The notes: generated by a model not told the origin, from the letters alone. DNA of 64,000 nt from Actinacidiphila acididurans (GCF_016918855.1 NZ_JADKYB010000019.1:124001-188000); one strand, 5' to 3'. Positions 1 to 8,244 are shown, counted from the first letter of the stretch. A program made the numbers and translations.

Positions 1-858
1 ACCGGCGACCCCGCCTTCCCCGAGAAGCCCGCCTTCGAGGTGGCCCGCGACCTCGGCGTCCCCGTCACCACTCACGCCGGCGTGTGGGGCGCGACCGGCG
101 ACGACGGGATACGGCTGATGCACGAGCACGGCTTCATGACCCCGGAAACCGTCTACGTGCACGGCGCGTCGCTGTCGGCCGACTCGTACCACCGCATCGC
201 CGCGACCGGCGGGTCGGCGTCGGTGTCCACCGAGAGCGAGCAGAGCGCCGGCCAGGGCTACCCGCCCACCTGGCGGCTGCGGGCCCACGGCATCCCAGTG
301 TCGCTGTCGATGGACACCTCGGTGTGGTGGAGCGGCGACCTGTTCACCGCGATGCGCACCACGCTGGGCGCCGACCGCTCCCGCGAGCACCTGGAGGCGC
401 ACTCCCGCGGCGAGACGGTGACCCATGCCGCGCTGCGCGCCGACCAGGTGGTGGAGTGGGCGACCAGGGGCGGCGCCCGGGCGATCGGGCGCGAGGCGGA
501 CCTCGGCAGCGTGGCGACCGGCAAGAAGGCCGACCTCGTCCTGATCAAGAACGACGCCTCGCCGGTCTCCTTCCCGCTGCTCAACCCGCACGGCCACATC
601 GCCTTCCAGGCCCAGCGCGGCGACGTGCACACCGTCCTGGTCGACGGCCGGATCGTGAAGCGCGACGGCCGCCTGGTCGGCGTCGACCTGCCCGCGGTCC
701 GCCGCACCGTGGAGGACACCGTCTCCTGGTTGCGCTCCCAACTGGGCCCGCAGGCCTGGGAGAGCGGCATGAACCCGGAGATTCCCGCGACCAAGGTGCT
801 CGACAACCCGTACACGTACACCGACTACCGCAGCGGCAGCACGCACGAGCGCCGCTGA
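1..858 (+). CDS. Amidohydrolase family protein, C-terminal part (5' end outside window)
   Basis: The reading frame is open from base 1, so this is the 3' part of a longer gene. The visible 285 residues look like the second half of an ATZ/TRZ/cytosine-deaminase-type amidohydrolase: a His-containing strand (THAGVWG), a VHGASLS strand-loop, a loop with a conserved acidic residue (SLSMDTSVWW) and the closing composite domain with GKKADLVLIK and VDGRIVKRDGRLVG. These enzymes use one or two metal ions to hydrolyse C-N or C-Cl bonds of cyclic amines, ureides or related compounds. The substrate cannot be told from this fragment. It ends about 80 nt before the convergent ABC-F gene. Confidence 0.85.
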   Translation, partial: TGDPAFPEKPAFEVARDLGVPVTTHAGVWGATGDDGIRLMHEHGFMTPETVYVHGASLSADSYHRIAATGGSASVSTESEQSAGQGYPPTWRLRAHGIPVSLSMDTSVWWSGDLFTAMRTTLGADRSREHLEAHSRGETVTHAALRADQVVEWATRGGARAIGREADLGSVATGKKADLVLIKNDASPVSFPLLNPHGHIAFQAQRGDVHTVLVDGRIVKRDGRLVGVDLPAVRRTVEDTVSWLRSQLGPQAWESGMNPEIPATKVLDNPYTYTDYRSGSTHERR

Positions 859-939
859 TCAGGTCCCCCTGTTCCCAGCCGCCGGATCGGCCGCCGGACC
901 CCGCAATCGGTTCGGCGGCCGCCGCCATTGCCGCGGGAT

Positions 940-2589
940 TTACGGCGCCTCCTGCGCCCCGCTCTCCAGCAGGCGCCCGTCCGTCAGGGTCAGCCGGCGC
1001 TCGACCCCGATCCGGGCGAGGAACGGCTCGTCGTGGCTGACCACCACGAAAGCTCCCCGGTAGGCGCCGAGCGCCGCCTCCAGTTGGGCGACGCTGACCA
1101 GGTCGAGGTTGTTGGTCGGCTCGTCCAGCAGCAGCAGTTGCGGCGCGGGTTCGGCGCACAGCACGCAGGCCAGCGTCGCGCGCAGCCGCTCGCCGCCGGA
1201 CAGGGCGCCGACCGGCAGGGCGGTGCGGGCGCCGCGGAACAGGAAGCGGGCCAGCAGGTTCATCCGGTCCGCCGCGGGCATCCCCGGCGCGTACGCGGCC
1301 AGGCTGTCGGCCACCGTGCGGTCGGGGTCGAGCAGGTCGAGCCGCTGCGAAAGGTACGCCGTACGGCCCGCGGCGCGGGCGGCCGTACCGCTGTCGGGCT
1401 CCAGATCGCCGCCGATGAGCCGCAGCAGGGTGGACTTGCCGGAGCCGTTCGAGCCGGTCAGGGCGATCCGTTCCGGGCCGCGGATCACCAGGCCGGCGCC
1501 CGGCGCGGCGAACAACTCGCGCTCCCCGTACCGGACGTGCATCCCCTCGCCCGCGAACACGGTGCGTCCGGCGGGCACGGCGGTGGCGGGGAGGTCCAGC
1601 ACGATGCGCTGGTCGTCGCGCAGGGCGCGTTCGGCCTCGGCCAGCCGGGCCCGGGCGTCGCCGACGCGGGCGCCGTGCGTGCCCTCCGCACGGCCGGCCG
1701 ACTCCTGGGCGCGCCGTTTGAGCCCGCCGGCGACGATCTTGGGCAGCCCGGCGTTCTCCAGGTTGCGGCGGGCGGTGCCGGCGCGCCGCGCGGCCCGTTC
1801 CCTGGCCTGCTGCATCTCCCGCTTCTCGCGGCGTACTTCCTGCTCGGCGTGCCGCACCCCGCGCTCGGCGGCGTCCTGCTCGGCGCGTACGGCCTCCTCG
1901 TACGCGGTGAAGTTCCCGCCGTGGAACCGGATACCGCCGCCGTCGAGTTCGGCGATCCGGTCCATCCGGTCCAGCAGCGCCCGGTCGTGCCCGGCCACCA
2001 GCAGGCAGCCGTTCCACTCCTCCAGCACCGCGTAGAGCCGGCGGCGGGCCGCGAGGTCGAGGTTGTTGGTCGGCTCGTCCAGCAGCAGGACGTCCGGCTC
2101 CTTCAGCAGTTGGGCGGCCAGGCCCAGCGAGACCACCTGGCCGCCACTGAGCGTGCGCAGCGGCCGCTCCAGGCCGACCGCGCCCAGCCCCAGCCGCTCC
2201 AGCTGGGCCCGGCTGCGCTCCTCGACGTCCCAGTCGTCGCCGATCACCGCGAAATGCGCCTCATCGGTGTCCCCCGCCTCGATCGCGTCCAGCGCGCGGA
2301 TCACGTCCGCCACGCCGAGGACTTCGGCGACGGTCAGGTCCCCGCTCAGCGGCAGGCTCTGCGGCAGGTGGGCGAGCACCCCGGAGACCGTCACACTGCC
2401 GGAACGCGGCCGGTACTCCCCCGCGATCAGCTTGAGCAGTGTGCTCTTGCCCGCGCCGTTCGGCGCGACCAGGCCGGTGCGGCCCGGGCCCAGCGCGAAG
2501 GACAGATCCTCGAACACCGGGATGTCGCCGGGCCAGGAGAAGGACAGATCGGTGCAGACGACGGACGCGTCGGCCGTACGAATGGACAT
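940..2589 (-). CDS. ABC-F family ATPase, probable ribosome-protection antibiotic resistance factor
   Basis: A 549-residue soluble protein with two ABC domains and no membrane segments, the ABC-F layout. Domain 1 has Walker A APNGAGKST (about residues 42-50), signature LSGGQ and Walker B LLLDEPTNNLD. A charged, Arg/Glu-rich coiled interdomain linker follows, then domain 2 with TGSNGSGKST, LSGGERLRA and LLLLDEPTNNLD. Antibiotic-resistance ABC-F proteins bind the ribosomal E site and displace drugs from the peptidyl-transferase centre or exit tunnel; others act in general translation. I chose the ATG at 2589 (SD GAGG 8 nt upstream) over one 17 codons earlier. A 170-nt leader with a mini-ORF and two hairpins (separate entries) suggests attenuation control, typical of drug-induced members. 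Confidence 0.88.
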   Translation of the reverse strand: MSIRTADASVVCTDLSFSWPGDIPVFEDLSFALGPGRTGLVAPNGAGKSTLLKLIAGEYRPRSGSVTVSGVLAHLPQSLPLSGDLTVAEVLGVADVIRALDAIEAGDTDEAHFAVIGDDWDVEERSRAQLERLGLGAVGLERPLRTLSGGQVVSLGLAAQLLKEPDVLLLDEPTNNLDLAARRRLYAVLEEWNGCLLVAGHDRALLDRMDRIAELDGGGIRFHGGNFTAYEEAVRAEQDAAERGVRHAEQEVRREKREMQQARERAARRAGTARRNLENAGLPKIVAGGLKRRAQESAGRAEGTHGARVGDARARLAEAERALRDDQRIVLDLPATAVPAGRTVFAGEGMHVRYGERELFAAPGAGLVIRGPERIALTGSNGSGKSTLLRLIGGDLEPDSGTAARAAGRTAYLSQRLDLLDPDRTVADSLAAYAPGMPAADRMNLLARFLFRGARTALPVGALSGGERLRATLACVLCAEPAPQLLLLDEPTNNLDLVSVAQLEAALGAYRGAFVVVSHDEPFLARIGVERRLTLTDGRLLESGAQEAP

Positions 2590-2668
2590 GGCAGGAACCT
2601 CGACAAGGGGTGAACGGGCGCTCGGCATCGCCGATGCCACGCCCGGCGGCGAACTGGATCAGGGCCGG

Positions 2669-2691
2669 TCCAGGCCGCGATCAGGCCTGGA
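2669..2691 (-). promoter_or_regulatory. Leader hairpin 2 upstream of the ABC-F gene
   Basis: Perfect 8-bp inverted repeat TCCAGGCC / GGCCTGGA with a 7-nt loop, 80 nt upstream of the ABC-F start codon. No T-tract follows, as is usual for GC-rich actinomycete terminators. It could be the terminator or sequester arm of an attenuator. Confidence 0.45.
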
Positions 2692-2751
2692 TCAGAGGAC
2701 GACAAAGCAGCCACCCCGGCGGCGCCACTGCGCCCACCGGTGGCCGGCACC

Positions 2752-2769
2752 CTCCGGGATCACCCGGAG
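2752..2769 (-). promoter_or_regulatory. Leader hairpin 1 upstream of the ABC-F gene
   Basis: Perfect 7-bp inverted repeat CTCCGGG / CCCGGAG with a 4-nt loop. The loop contains the stop codon of the leader mini-ORF at 2760-2789, so a ribosome paused on that ORF would cover and melt it. Confidence 0.4.
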
Positions 2770-2789
2770 ATGTCGTCGTCACCCGCCAC
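2760..2789 (-). CDS. Possible 9-codon leader peptide of the ABC-F gene
   Basis: GTG-started mini-ORF reading VAGDDDISG then TGA, with a good SD (GGGAGAG) 5 nt before the GTG. Its stop lies inside hairpin 1. The position, 170 nt before an ABC-F gene, resembles the leader peptides of drug-inducible ABC-F genes, where stalling of the drug-bound ribosome switches RNA structure. The peptide sequence matches no known stalling motif, so this is inference from layout. Confidence 0.35.
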   Translation of the reverse strand: MAGDDDISG

Positions 2790-2859
2790 GTTCGCTCTCC
2801 CTGCTCGACGATCACACGTCGCCACCCACTGTAACAGCGGGGCCGCGCGGGGAACCGGA

Positions 2860-3378
2860 TCAGACCGCCGCCGGGGCCGCGGGGAGGCGGCCGGCGCGGA
2901 GGGCCAGGGCGGCGGTGCGGGTGAGGAGCATGGCGACGGCCATGAAGATCAGGCTGTCGGTGACGGCGGCGGCGGAGACCTGGTGGGCGGCGCACCAGTG
3001 GGCGAGTTGGCGGGGGAACCAGTGGACGGAGCCGTAGGAGAAGGCGGTGCGGGCCGCGATGATCACGATCCAGAGGAGGGCGTAGGGGGTGGTGCTGCGG
3101 GTGACCGGGCGGCCGGTGCGGGGGCTGCGGTAGACGGCGGTCAGGGCGGTGGCGGCCAGGCCGCCGAGGAGGCCGGCGGCGATCGCGAGCAGTTCGAGCA
3201 GCAGGCCGGTGCCGTGGCCGGCCGGGCGGTCCAGGAACAGCGGGACGACGGCGGCTCCGATGAGCACCGGGCGCAGCAGGCGCAACGGGCCGATCCTGCG
3301 GTGGGCGCCCAGGTCGCTCTCCAGCACTGCGACCAGCACCGCGCCGTTGACGATCAGGGCCTGGGTCAAGGGGGACAT
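2860..3378 (-). CDS. Small multi-pass membrane protein
   Basis: A 172-residue hydrophobic protein with about four or five membrane segments separated by short Arg-rich loops. The start MSPLTQALIVNGAVLVAVLE is preceded by SD AGGGAG at suitable distance; the open frame continues far upstream but that part is Arg/Pro/His-rich and antisense to the next gene. The general pattern (an SDLGAHRRIGPLRLLRP loop after the first membrane helix) resembles the CcdC/DUF1453-like membrane family. It is divergent from a similar-sized membrane gene at 3625, which may be a functional partner. No catalytic motif was recognised. Confidence 0.7.
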   Translation of the reverse strand: MSPLTQALIVNGAVLVAVLESDLGAHRRIGPLRLLRPVLIGAAVVPLFLDRPAGHGTGLLLELLAIAAGLLGGLAATALTAVYRSPRTGRPVTRSTTPYALLWIVIIAARTAFSYGSVHWFPRQLAHWCAAHQVSAAAVTDSLIFMAVAMLLTRTAALALRAGRLPAAPAAV

Positions 3379-3624
3379 CACGGGGCTCCCTGGGGAAGGT
3401 CTGCGGGGGTTCTGTGGCATTTCCGGGTCCACCCTCGGCGCGGGCGGCGCCCGGCGAATCGGAGCGCGGGTCCAGATCCGGTACGAGACCGCGGGGCCGG
3501 GGGTGACCGGCACATCACCCCGTACGTCACCCCGTGGTGTGACGCCCGCGAGCCGGCGGATTCCTAACGTCGCAGGTGACGGGCCGAACGGTCCGTATCG
3601 CCTGAGCTCATGGAGGGCTGCCGC

Positions 3625-4338
3625 ATGCTGGACGCGCTGGCTGTGATCGCGATCGCGGCGTACGTCATCGGGCGCCAATTGTTCGGGGAGGCGCTGCGCG
3701 GCAAGCGGGTGATCCTGCTGCCCGCGGTGCTGGCGGTGATCGGCGTGACCCGGCTGGGCGGCCCCGGGCGGCCGGTCGAGCCGAAGGACGTGGCGCTGCT
3801 GCTGGTCAGCGGCCTGATCGCCGCCGCCATCGGCCTCGGCCAGGGCGCGATGATGCGGCTGAGCAGCCGCGACGGCGGGCTCTGGGGCCGGATGCCGCTG
3901 CGCGGCCTGTGGCTGTGGGCCGCCCTGGTCGGCTCCCGCGTGGTGGTCATGGTGCTCGCGAGCGCGCTGGGCGCCCATGTGGCGGCCTCTTCGGCACCGA
4001 TCCTGCTCATGCTGGGCGTCAACCGGCTCGGCCAGGCCGCGATGATCGTCCGCCGGGCCCACCTGGCCGGCATCCCCTTCACCCGCGAGAAGGACGGCTC
4101 GGTGTTCCTCGCGGACCGGCTGCGGACGCTCAACGCCCAGCTGGACGGCCGGTCGGACGAGCGCACCGGCGGCCCCCGGCCGGGCACGGGTCACCCGCAC
4201 GACGGGACGGGCGTACGGCCGCAACCAGGCGGGGCGCGGCGGCCGTACGACGACGGGCACTTTCCGCGCGACACGTCCCCGTACGACCCCCGCAGCGCCC
4301 GGCGGGTTCGGCGTTCCGCGCGCGGCCGGCGGCGGTGA
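3625..4338 (+). CDS. Integral membrane protein, DUF1453-like
   Basis: A 237-residue protein with five or six hydrophobic segments in the first 150 residues and a hydrophilic, Pro/Gly/Arg-rich C-terminal tail of about 60 residues that looks unstructured. The start ATG at 3625 is supported by GGAGG 8 nt upstream; an in-frame ATG at 3610 overlaps that SD and is less likely. The short loop with EKDGSVFL after the last helix is like actinobacterial DUF1453 proteins. It lies divergent from the membrane protein at 2860-3378 and about 100 nt before the two-component pair. Function unknown. Confidence 0.7.
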   Translation: MLDALAVIAIAAYVIGRQLFGEALRGKRVILLPAVLAVIGVTRLGGPGRPVEPKDVALLLVSGLIAAAIGLGQGAMMRLSSRDGGLWGRMPLRGLWLWAALVGSRVVVMVLASALGAHVAASSAPILLMLGVNRLGQAAMIVRRAHLAGIPFTREKDGSVFLADRLRTLNAQLDGRSDERTGGPRPGTGHPHDGTGVRPQPGGARRPYDDGHFPRDTSPYDPRSARRVRRSARGRRR

Positions 4339-4424
4339 GCGTGCGCGCCATCGCGGCCGGGACACGACGCGGCACGGTCCGGGCCGGTGTGCGCGGACCG
4401 GACCCGGCCGACGCAGGCGGCGAC

Positions 4425-4430
4425 TATCGT
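4425..4430 (+). promoter_or_regulatory. Candidate -10 box of a leaderless histidine kinase gene
   Basis: TATCGT ends 6 nt before the GTG at 4437, the spacing seen for leaderless actinomycete genes. No convincing -35 was found. Confidence 0.4.
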
Positions 4431-4436
4431 GAAGTC

Positions 4437-5609
4437 GTGCTGCGTATGGTGTCCTGGCTGCTCAGGGGCGCGGCCCTGGTCCTGGTCGGAATCGATGTGT
4501 TCCTCGCGCCGCTGGGCCCGGTGGCGCGGCCGCTGACGGTCGCGGCCTACCTCGCCTGCGGGCTGCTGCTGGCCGGCTGCGCGGTCCTCGAGCACCGCGG
4601 GACCCGGGACGGCCGGCTGCCGGTGGCGCTCGGCCTGATCGCGGCCCTATCGGCGGCGGCATCGGTGCAACAGGACCTGAACTCCCTGCTGGCCCTGGCC
4701 GCGATCGCGGTCATCGACGCCGGGACCGAGCCCCGGCTGGCCGCCGGGTGGGGGGTGTTCGGCGCGGGCGTGGTCGCGGTGGCCTTCGGGGCGCTGGCGG
4801 CCGGCACCGGCGCGGAGAAGGCCGTCGAGCTGTGCCTGATCCTGGCGCTGGCCCTGCTGATGGGCTTCAACCGCCGCGCCTACCGGGTCCGGGCCGAGCA
4901 GAACGCGGCGCTGCTCGCGCAGGCCGAGCAGTTGCGGACCGAGCAGCGGCGCACCGCCGTACTCGACGAACGGGCCCGGCTGGCCCGGGAGATCCACGAC
5001 GTGCTCGCCCACTCGCTGGGGGCGCTCGGCATCCAGATCCAGGCCGCCCGCGCGCTGCTGGAGGGGAGCGCCGGGGCCGAGCGGGTGGGCCGCGCCGACG
5101 ACGTGCTGGCGGTGGCCCAGCGAATGGCCTCCGACGGCCTGACCGAGACCCGGCGCGCGGTGCACGCGCTGCGCGGCGACCGCCTGTCGCTCGGCGAGGA
5201 ACTGGGCGCCATGGCCGCCGCCCACGAGGAGCGGCACGGCACGCCGGTGGCGGTGGACGTGACCGGCGGCCCGGTCCCACTGCCGCCCGACCAGACCCTG
5301 GCCCTGGTGCGTACCGCCCAGGAATCCCTGGTCAACGCGGCCAAGCACGCCCCGCACCGGCCCGTGACCCTCCGCCTCAGCTACCGGGACGAGGACGTGA
5401 CGATGAGCATCACCAATCCGCTGGGACCGCCCGGGGACGGTACGGGCGCCGCGGCCGGTACCGAAGACTCCGGCGCGCGGCTGGCCACCGTCGACGGCGG
5501 TTACGGCCTGACCGGCATGCGCGAGCGGCTGCTGCTGCTCGGCGGCACGCTCACGGCAGGGTGCGCGGACGGGCGGTCGTGGACGGTCACGGCGCGGGTG
5601 CCGCGGTGA
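4437..5609 (+). CDS. Sensor histidine kinase, NarL/DesK-type (HisKA_3)
   Basis: A 390-residue membrane kinase. The first about 140 residues hold several hydrophobic segments with almost no extracytoplasmic domain, so it probably senses membrane or intracellular signals. Then comes the HisKA_3 dimerisation/phosphoacceptor helix with LAREIHDVLAHSL (His near residue 190) and a HATPase with NAAKHAP (N box) and GGYGLTGMRERL (G box). It autophosphorylates and passes the phosphate to the regulator at 5606, whose GTG overlaps this stop by 4 nt, so the pair is translationally coupled. A start at the GTG 4437 is favoured by the -10 box just upstream; ATG 4446 is the alternative. Confidence 0.9.
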   Translation: MLRMVSWLLRGAALVLVGIDVFLAPLGPVARPLTVAAYLACGLLLAGCAVLEHRGTRDGRLPVALGLIAALSAAASVQQDLNSLLALAAIAVIDAGTEPRLAAGWGVFGAGVVAVAFGALAAGTGAEKAVELCLILALALLMGFNRRAYRVRAEQNAALLAQAEQLRTEQRRTAVLDERARLAREIHDVLAHSLGALGIQIQAARALLEGSAGAERVGRADDVLAVAQRMASDGLTETRRAVHALRGDRLSLGEELGAMAAAHEERHGTPVAVDVTGGPVPLPPDQTLALVRTAQESLVNAAKHAPHRPVTLRLSYRDEDVTMSITNPLGPPGDGTGAAAGTEDSGARLATVDGGYGLTGMRERLLLLGGTLTAGCADGRSWTVTARVPR

Positions 5610-6295
5610 CCGGCGAGCCGCCCGCGCGGGCGCTGCGGGTGGTCGTCGCGGACGACCAGGCCAGCGTCCGGGAGGGCCTGGCGCTGATGCTCGACCTGCT
5701 GCCGGACATCGACGTGGTGGGCACCGCCGCGAACGGCGCCGAGGCGCTGGAGCGGGTCGCCGAGCACCGCCCGGACGCGATCCTGCTCGACCTGCACATG
5801 CCGGTCCTGGACGGCACCGAGGCCACCCGGCGGCTGACCGCCGAGCACCCCGAGGTGGCGGTGGTGGTGCTGACCACCTACGCCGACGACCGCTCCGTGC
5901 TGGACACGCTGCGGGCCGGCGCCCGCAGCTACCTGACCAAGGACGCCGACCGGATGCACATCGCCCGTACGCTGCACAGCGCGGTGGCGGGCCTGACCGT
6001 GCTGCACCCGACCGTGCAGGCCACGCTGCTGGCCGCCGCCGAGCAGGCCGCGCCCCGGCCCGCGAGGGACGACGGGCCGGACCGGGCCGCGGGCGCCCTG
6101 CCGGACGGACTGACCCGGCGCGAGGCGGAGATCCTCGCCCTCATCGCCCGCGGCCGCAACAACGCCGAGATCGCCGCCGAACTCTTCCTCAGCGGCAACA
6201 CCGTGAAGACCCACATCAACCGGGTGTTCGCCAAGACCGGCTCCCGCGACCGCGCCGCCGCCGCCCGGTACGCGCGGGAGCACGGGCTGGGCTGA
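5606..6295 (+). CDS. Response regulator, NarL/FixJ family
   Basis: A 229-residue cytoplasmic transcription factor. The receiver domain spans about residues 8-125 with the acidic pocket VVVADDQ, the phospho-acceptor Asp in ILLDLHMPVLDG and a conserved Lys in YLTKDAD. The LuxR-type helix-turn-helix is at the C-terminus (LTRREAEILALIARG, then AELFLSGNTVKTHINRVFAK). GTG start overlaps the kinase stop (GTGA). It is the cognate partner of the upstream kinase. Target genes are not visible; the adjacent genes are not obviously regulated by it. Confidence 0.92.
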   Translation: MTGEPPARALRVVVADDQASVREGLALMLDLLPDIDVVGTAANGAEALERVAEHRPDAILLDLHMPVLDGTEATRRLTAEHPEVAVVVLTTYADDRSVLDTLRAGARSYLTKDADRMHIARTLHSAVAGLTVLHPTVQATLLAAAEQAAPRPARDDGPDRAAGALPDGLTRREAEILALIARGRNNAEIAAELFLSGNTVKTHINRVFAKTGSRDRAAAARYAREHGLG

Positions 6296-6434
6296 TCCGG
6301 TTCGGGCTCATACGGTCCGGGCCGAGGGCACCCGGCGTACCGGGTACGGCGCACGCGGGCTCCGCGCGCCGATGCGGCCCACCCCACCGGGTGTGATACC
6401 CGTCACCTGCCGGTGGCGACGTGGCCGGTCAACG

Positions 6435-6440
6435 TACGAT
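6435..6440 (+). promoter_or_regulatory. Candidate -10 box of a leaderless gene
   Basis: TACGAT ends 6 nt before the ATG at 6447, a typical leaderless arrangement. Confidence 0.45.
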
Positions 6441-6446
6441 CGCCCA

Positions 6447-6983
6447 ATGGCTGACATGACCGAAACCACGCCCGGTTGGCTGGCTCCCGAGGAACTGGAG
6501 CTGACGCGTGCCCGCATGCCGATCCTGTACGTCGACGCCGTGCCGGTGCGGGTCGACGAGGGCGGTGAAGTCACCCGGATCGGGCTCCTGTTGCGCATCG
6601 GGCCGGACGGAACGGTCAGCCGGACCCTGGTCTCCGGGCGGGTGCTGCATCACGAGCGGGTACGGGACGCGCTGATGCGGCACCTGGAGAAGGACCTCGG
6701 CCCGGTGGCGCTGCCCCGGGTGCCGGCGTCGCTGCAACCGTTCACCGTGGCCGAGTACTTCCCGACGCCGGGGATCACGCCGTACCACGACCCGCGCCAG
6801 CACGCGGTGTCATTGGCGTACATCGTCCCGGTGGCCGGCGACTGCCGCCCCCGGCAGGACGCGCTCGACCTGGTGTGGTTCACCCCTCAGGAAGCCGCCT
6901 CGCCGCAGTTGCAGCAGGAGATGCCGGGCGGCCAGGGGGTGCTGCTCAAGCACGCGCTGGCGCACGTGGGGTACGCGCCCTGA
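6447..6983 (+). CDS. DUF4916 (NUDIX-like) protein
   Basis: A 178-residue soluble protein resembling the actinobacterial DUF4916 family, which adopts a NUDIX-like fold. Visible pieces are MPILYVDAVPVRV, LLLRIGPDGTVSRTLVSGRV and PYHDPRQHAVSLAYIVPV, the strand order of a NUDIX hydrolase, but the canonical GX5EX7REUXEEXGU box is absent, so hydrolase activity is doubtful. The open frame extends 25 codons upstream, yet the ATG at 6447 directly follows a TACGAT box and is the probable leaderless start. It is followed by a convergent TetR gene. Confidence 0.75.
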   Translation: MADMTETTPGWLAPEELELTRARMPILYVDAVPVRVDEGGEVTRIGLLLRIGPDGTVSRTLVSGRVLHHERVRDALMRHLEKDLGPVALPRVPASLQPFTVAEYFPTPGITPYHDPRQHAVSLAYIVPVAGDCRPRQDALDLVWFTPQEAASPQLQQEMPGGQGVLLKHALAHVGYAP

Positions 6984-7029
6984 GCCGTACGAACTGTCCC
7001 GGCCCGCGAGCTGGTGCGGGGTGGAGCCG

Positions 7030-7656
7030 TCAGCCCGCCGGACGGCGGAAGGCGCCGTGCCAGACAATCCGGGCCAGCTCACCGGCGAAAGCGGCGTCGC
7101 GGTCCGGGCCGTGCGCGCTCAGGTGGTGCAGGATGGCCTGGCTGCCGCCCCAGACGATCAGCGTGCCGGCCGCCTCGGCGTCCAGGTCGGCCGGGGCCAG
7201 CCCGGCCCGCTGATCCCGGAGCAGCCGGGCCCTGGCGCCCTCGGCGGCCCGCTCGACCTGCGCGCGCCAGCTCTCGCGGACCCGCGCGTCGTACGCGGAG
7301 ACCTCGGCGACCGCGGTGACGACGGCGGCGTGCTCGCGGTAGAGCGCGACCAGCCGTTCGTAGAGCGCCACCAGCCCGGGCAGGCCGGCCACGTCGTCGG
7401 CCTGCCAGGCGGCGACCAGCCGGACCGAGCGCTCCTCGAAGGTGCGGGCCAGCCGCAGCAGCAGTTCGGTCTTGTCGCGGAAATGGGTGTAGAAGCTGGA
7501 CCGGCCCACCCCCGCCTCGTCGGTGATCAGCTTCACGCCGAGTTCCGTGAAGCCCGCGCCGCGGTCCAGCAGCCGCTTGGCGGCGGCCAGCAGGCGTGCC
7601 TCGACCTGCGCGCGCCGGTCGGCACCGGACCCGGCTCGTCCCGTCACCGAGGCCAT
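7030..7656 (-). CDS. TetR family transcriptional regulator
   Basis: A 208-residue regulator with an N-terminal TetR helix-turn-helix: RLLAAAKRLLDRGAGFTELGVKLITDEAGVGRSSFYTHF is split around the turn, with the recognition helix GVGRSSFYTHF near residues 50-60. The rest is the alpha-helical ligand-binding/dimer domain. The ATG at 7656 is preceded by an exact 13-bp duplication of itself, so the ATG closest to the SD (7670) is out of frame (separate entry). A perfect 15-bp palindrome at 7711-7725 is a likely autoregulatory operator. The regulated genes are unknown; the divergent STAS gene lies 220 bp away. Confidence 0.88.
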   Translation of the reverse strand: MASVTGRAGSGADRRAQVEARLLAAAKRLLDRGAGFTELGVKLITDEAGVGRSSFYTHFRDKTELLLRLARTFEERSVRLVAAWQADDVAGLPGLVALYERLVALYREHAAVVTAVAEVSAYDARVRESWRAQVERAAEGARARLLRDQRAGLAPADLDAEAAGTLIVWGGSQAILHHLSAHGPDRDAAFAGELARIVWHGAFRRPAG

Positions 7657-7670
7657 TTCACCGAGGCCAT
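7644..7670 (-). CDS. Eight-codon upstream ORF overlapping the TetR start
   Basis: ATG at 7670 with SD GGAGGGG 9 nt upstream encodes MASVKWPR then TGA at 7644-7646, overlapping the TetR start codon by 13 nt in another frame. It results from a 14-nt tandem duplication of TCACCGAGGCCAT. It may lower or couple TetR translation. Confidence 0.4.
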   Translation of the reverse strand: MASVKWPR

Positions 7671-7710
7671 CTCAGGATTCCCCTCCTCGCACGGCACCCA
7701 GCCTAACCGG

Positions 7711-7725
7711 CTGACGCACCGTCAG
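7711..7725. promoter_or_regulatory. Probable TetR operator
   Basis: Perfect palindrome CTGACG-CAC-CGTCAG, 55 bp upstream of the TetR start. On the minus strand a TAGGCT box (7700-7705) lies just downstream, so a bound dimer would block TetR transcription. Confidence 0.5.
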
Positions 7726-7875
7726 ATCCTGGTACGGCACAGCGTGAAAAGCGGTGTGCGGGGCGGGGCAACCGGAGCGTCACGGATGCTGGTTAGGATG
7801 ACCGCCGGTCCGCGGCTGCGGGCTCCCCCGAGCGCGCGGCGGGCGTGGGCGCGGGCACGAAGGAGAACACGTTCG

Positions 7876-8244
7876 ATGACAGGTCAGCAGGGCGGCGCGG
7901 CCCGCGTGGTCCGGGCGGGCGCCGAACTGGACTGGGAAGGCAGTCAGGAGTTCGCCCGGCAGGTGCGGGACGCGGTGGATTCCGGCGGCGCCGGCCTGGT
8001 GGTCGACCTGTCGGCGGTCGCCTTCGCCGACTCCTCGGCCCTGCACGTGCTGCTGGAGGCCCACCGCGACCTCGCCGACGGCGGCGGGCGCCTGGTGCTG
8101 GCCGGCCCGCTGCGCCCCGAGGTGGACCGGCTCTTCGAGGTGACGATGACGGCCGGCCACTTCGAGTTCGCCGACGACGTCCGGGCGGCGCTGCGCGCCC
8201 TGGATTCCGGGCGCGGCCTGCCGACGGGCACGGACGCGGACTGA
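7876..8244 (+). CDS. STAS-domain anti-sigma factor antagonist
   Basis: A 122-residue STAS protein of the SpoIIAA/RsbV/BldG type. The hallmark is GLVVDLSAVAFADSSALHVLLEAH, read here in two parts: a beta strand GLVVDLSAV, then FADSSALHVL, where the first Ser after Asp is the usual phosphorylation site. Unphosphorylated protein binds an anti-sigma kinase and frees the sigma factor. SD AGGAG lies about 11 nt upstream of the ATG; a TAGGAT hexamer at 7794-7799 is a weak -10 candidate. It is followed by an anti-sigma ATPase gene and sits near a SpoIIE-type phosphatase, so all partner-switching roles are encoded here. Confidence 0.88.
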   Translation: MTGQQGGAARVVRAGAELDWEGSQEFARQVRDAVDSGGAGLVVDLSAVAFADSSALHVLLEAHRDLADGGGRLVLAGPLRPEVDRLFEVTMTAGHFEFADDVRAALRALDSGRGLPTGTDAD

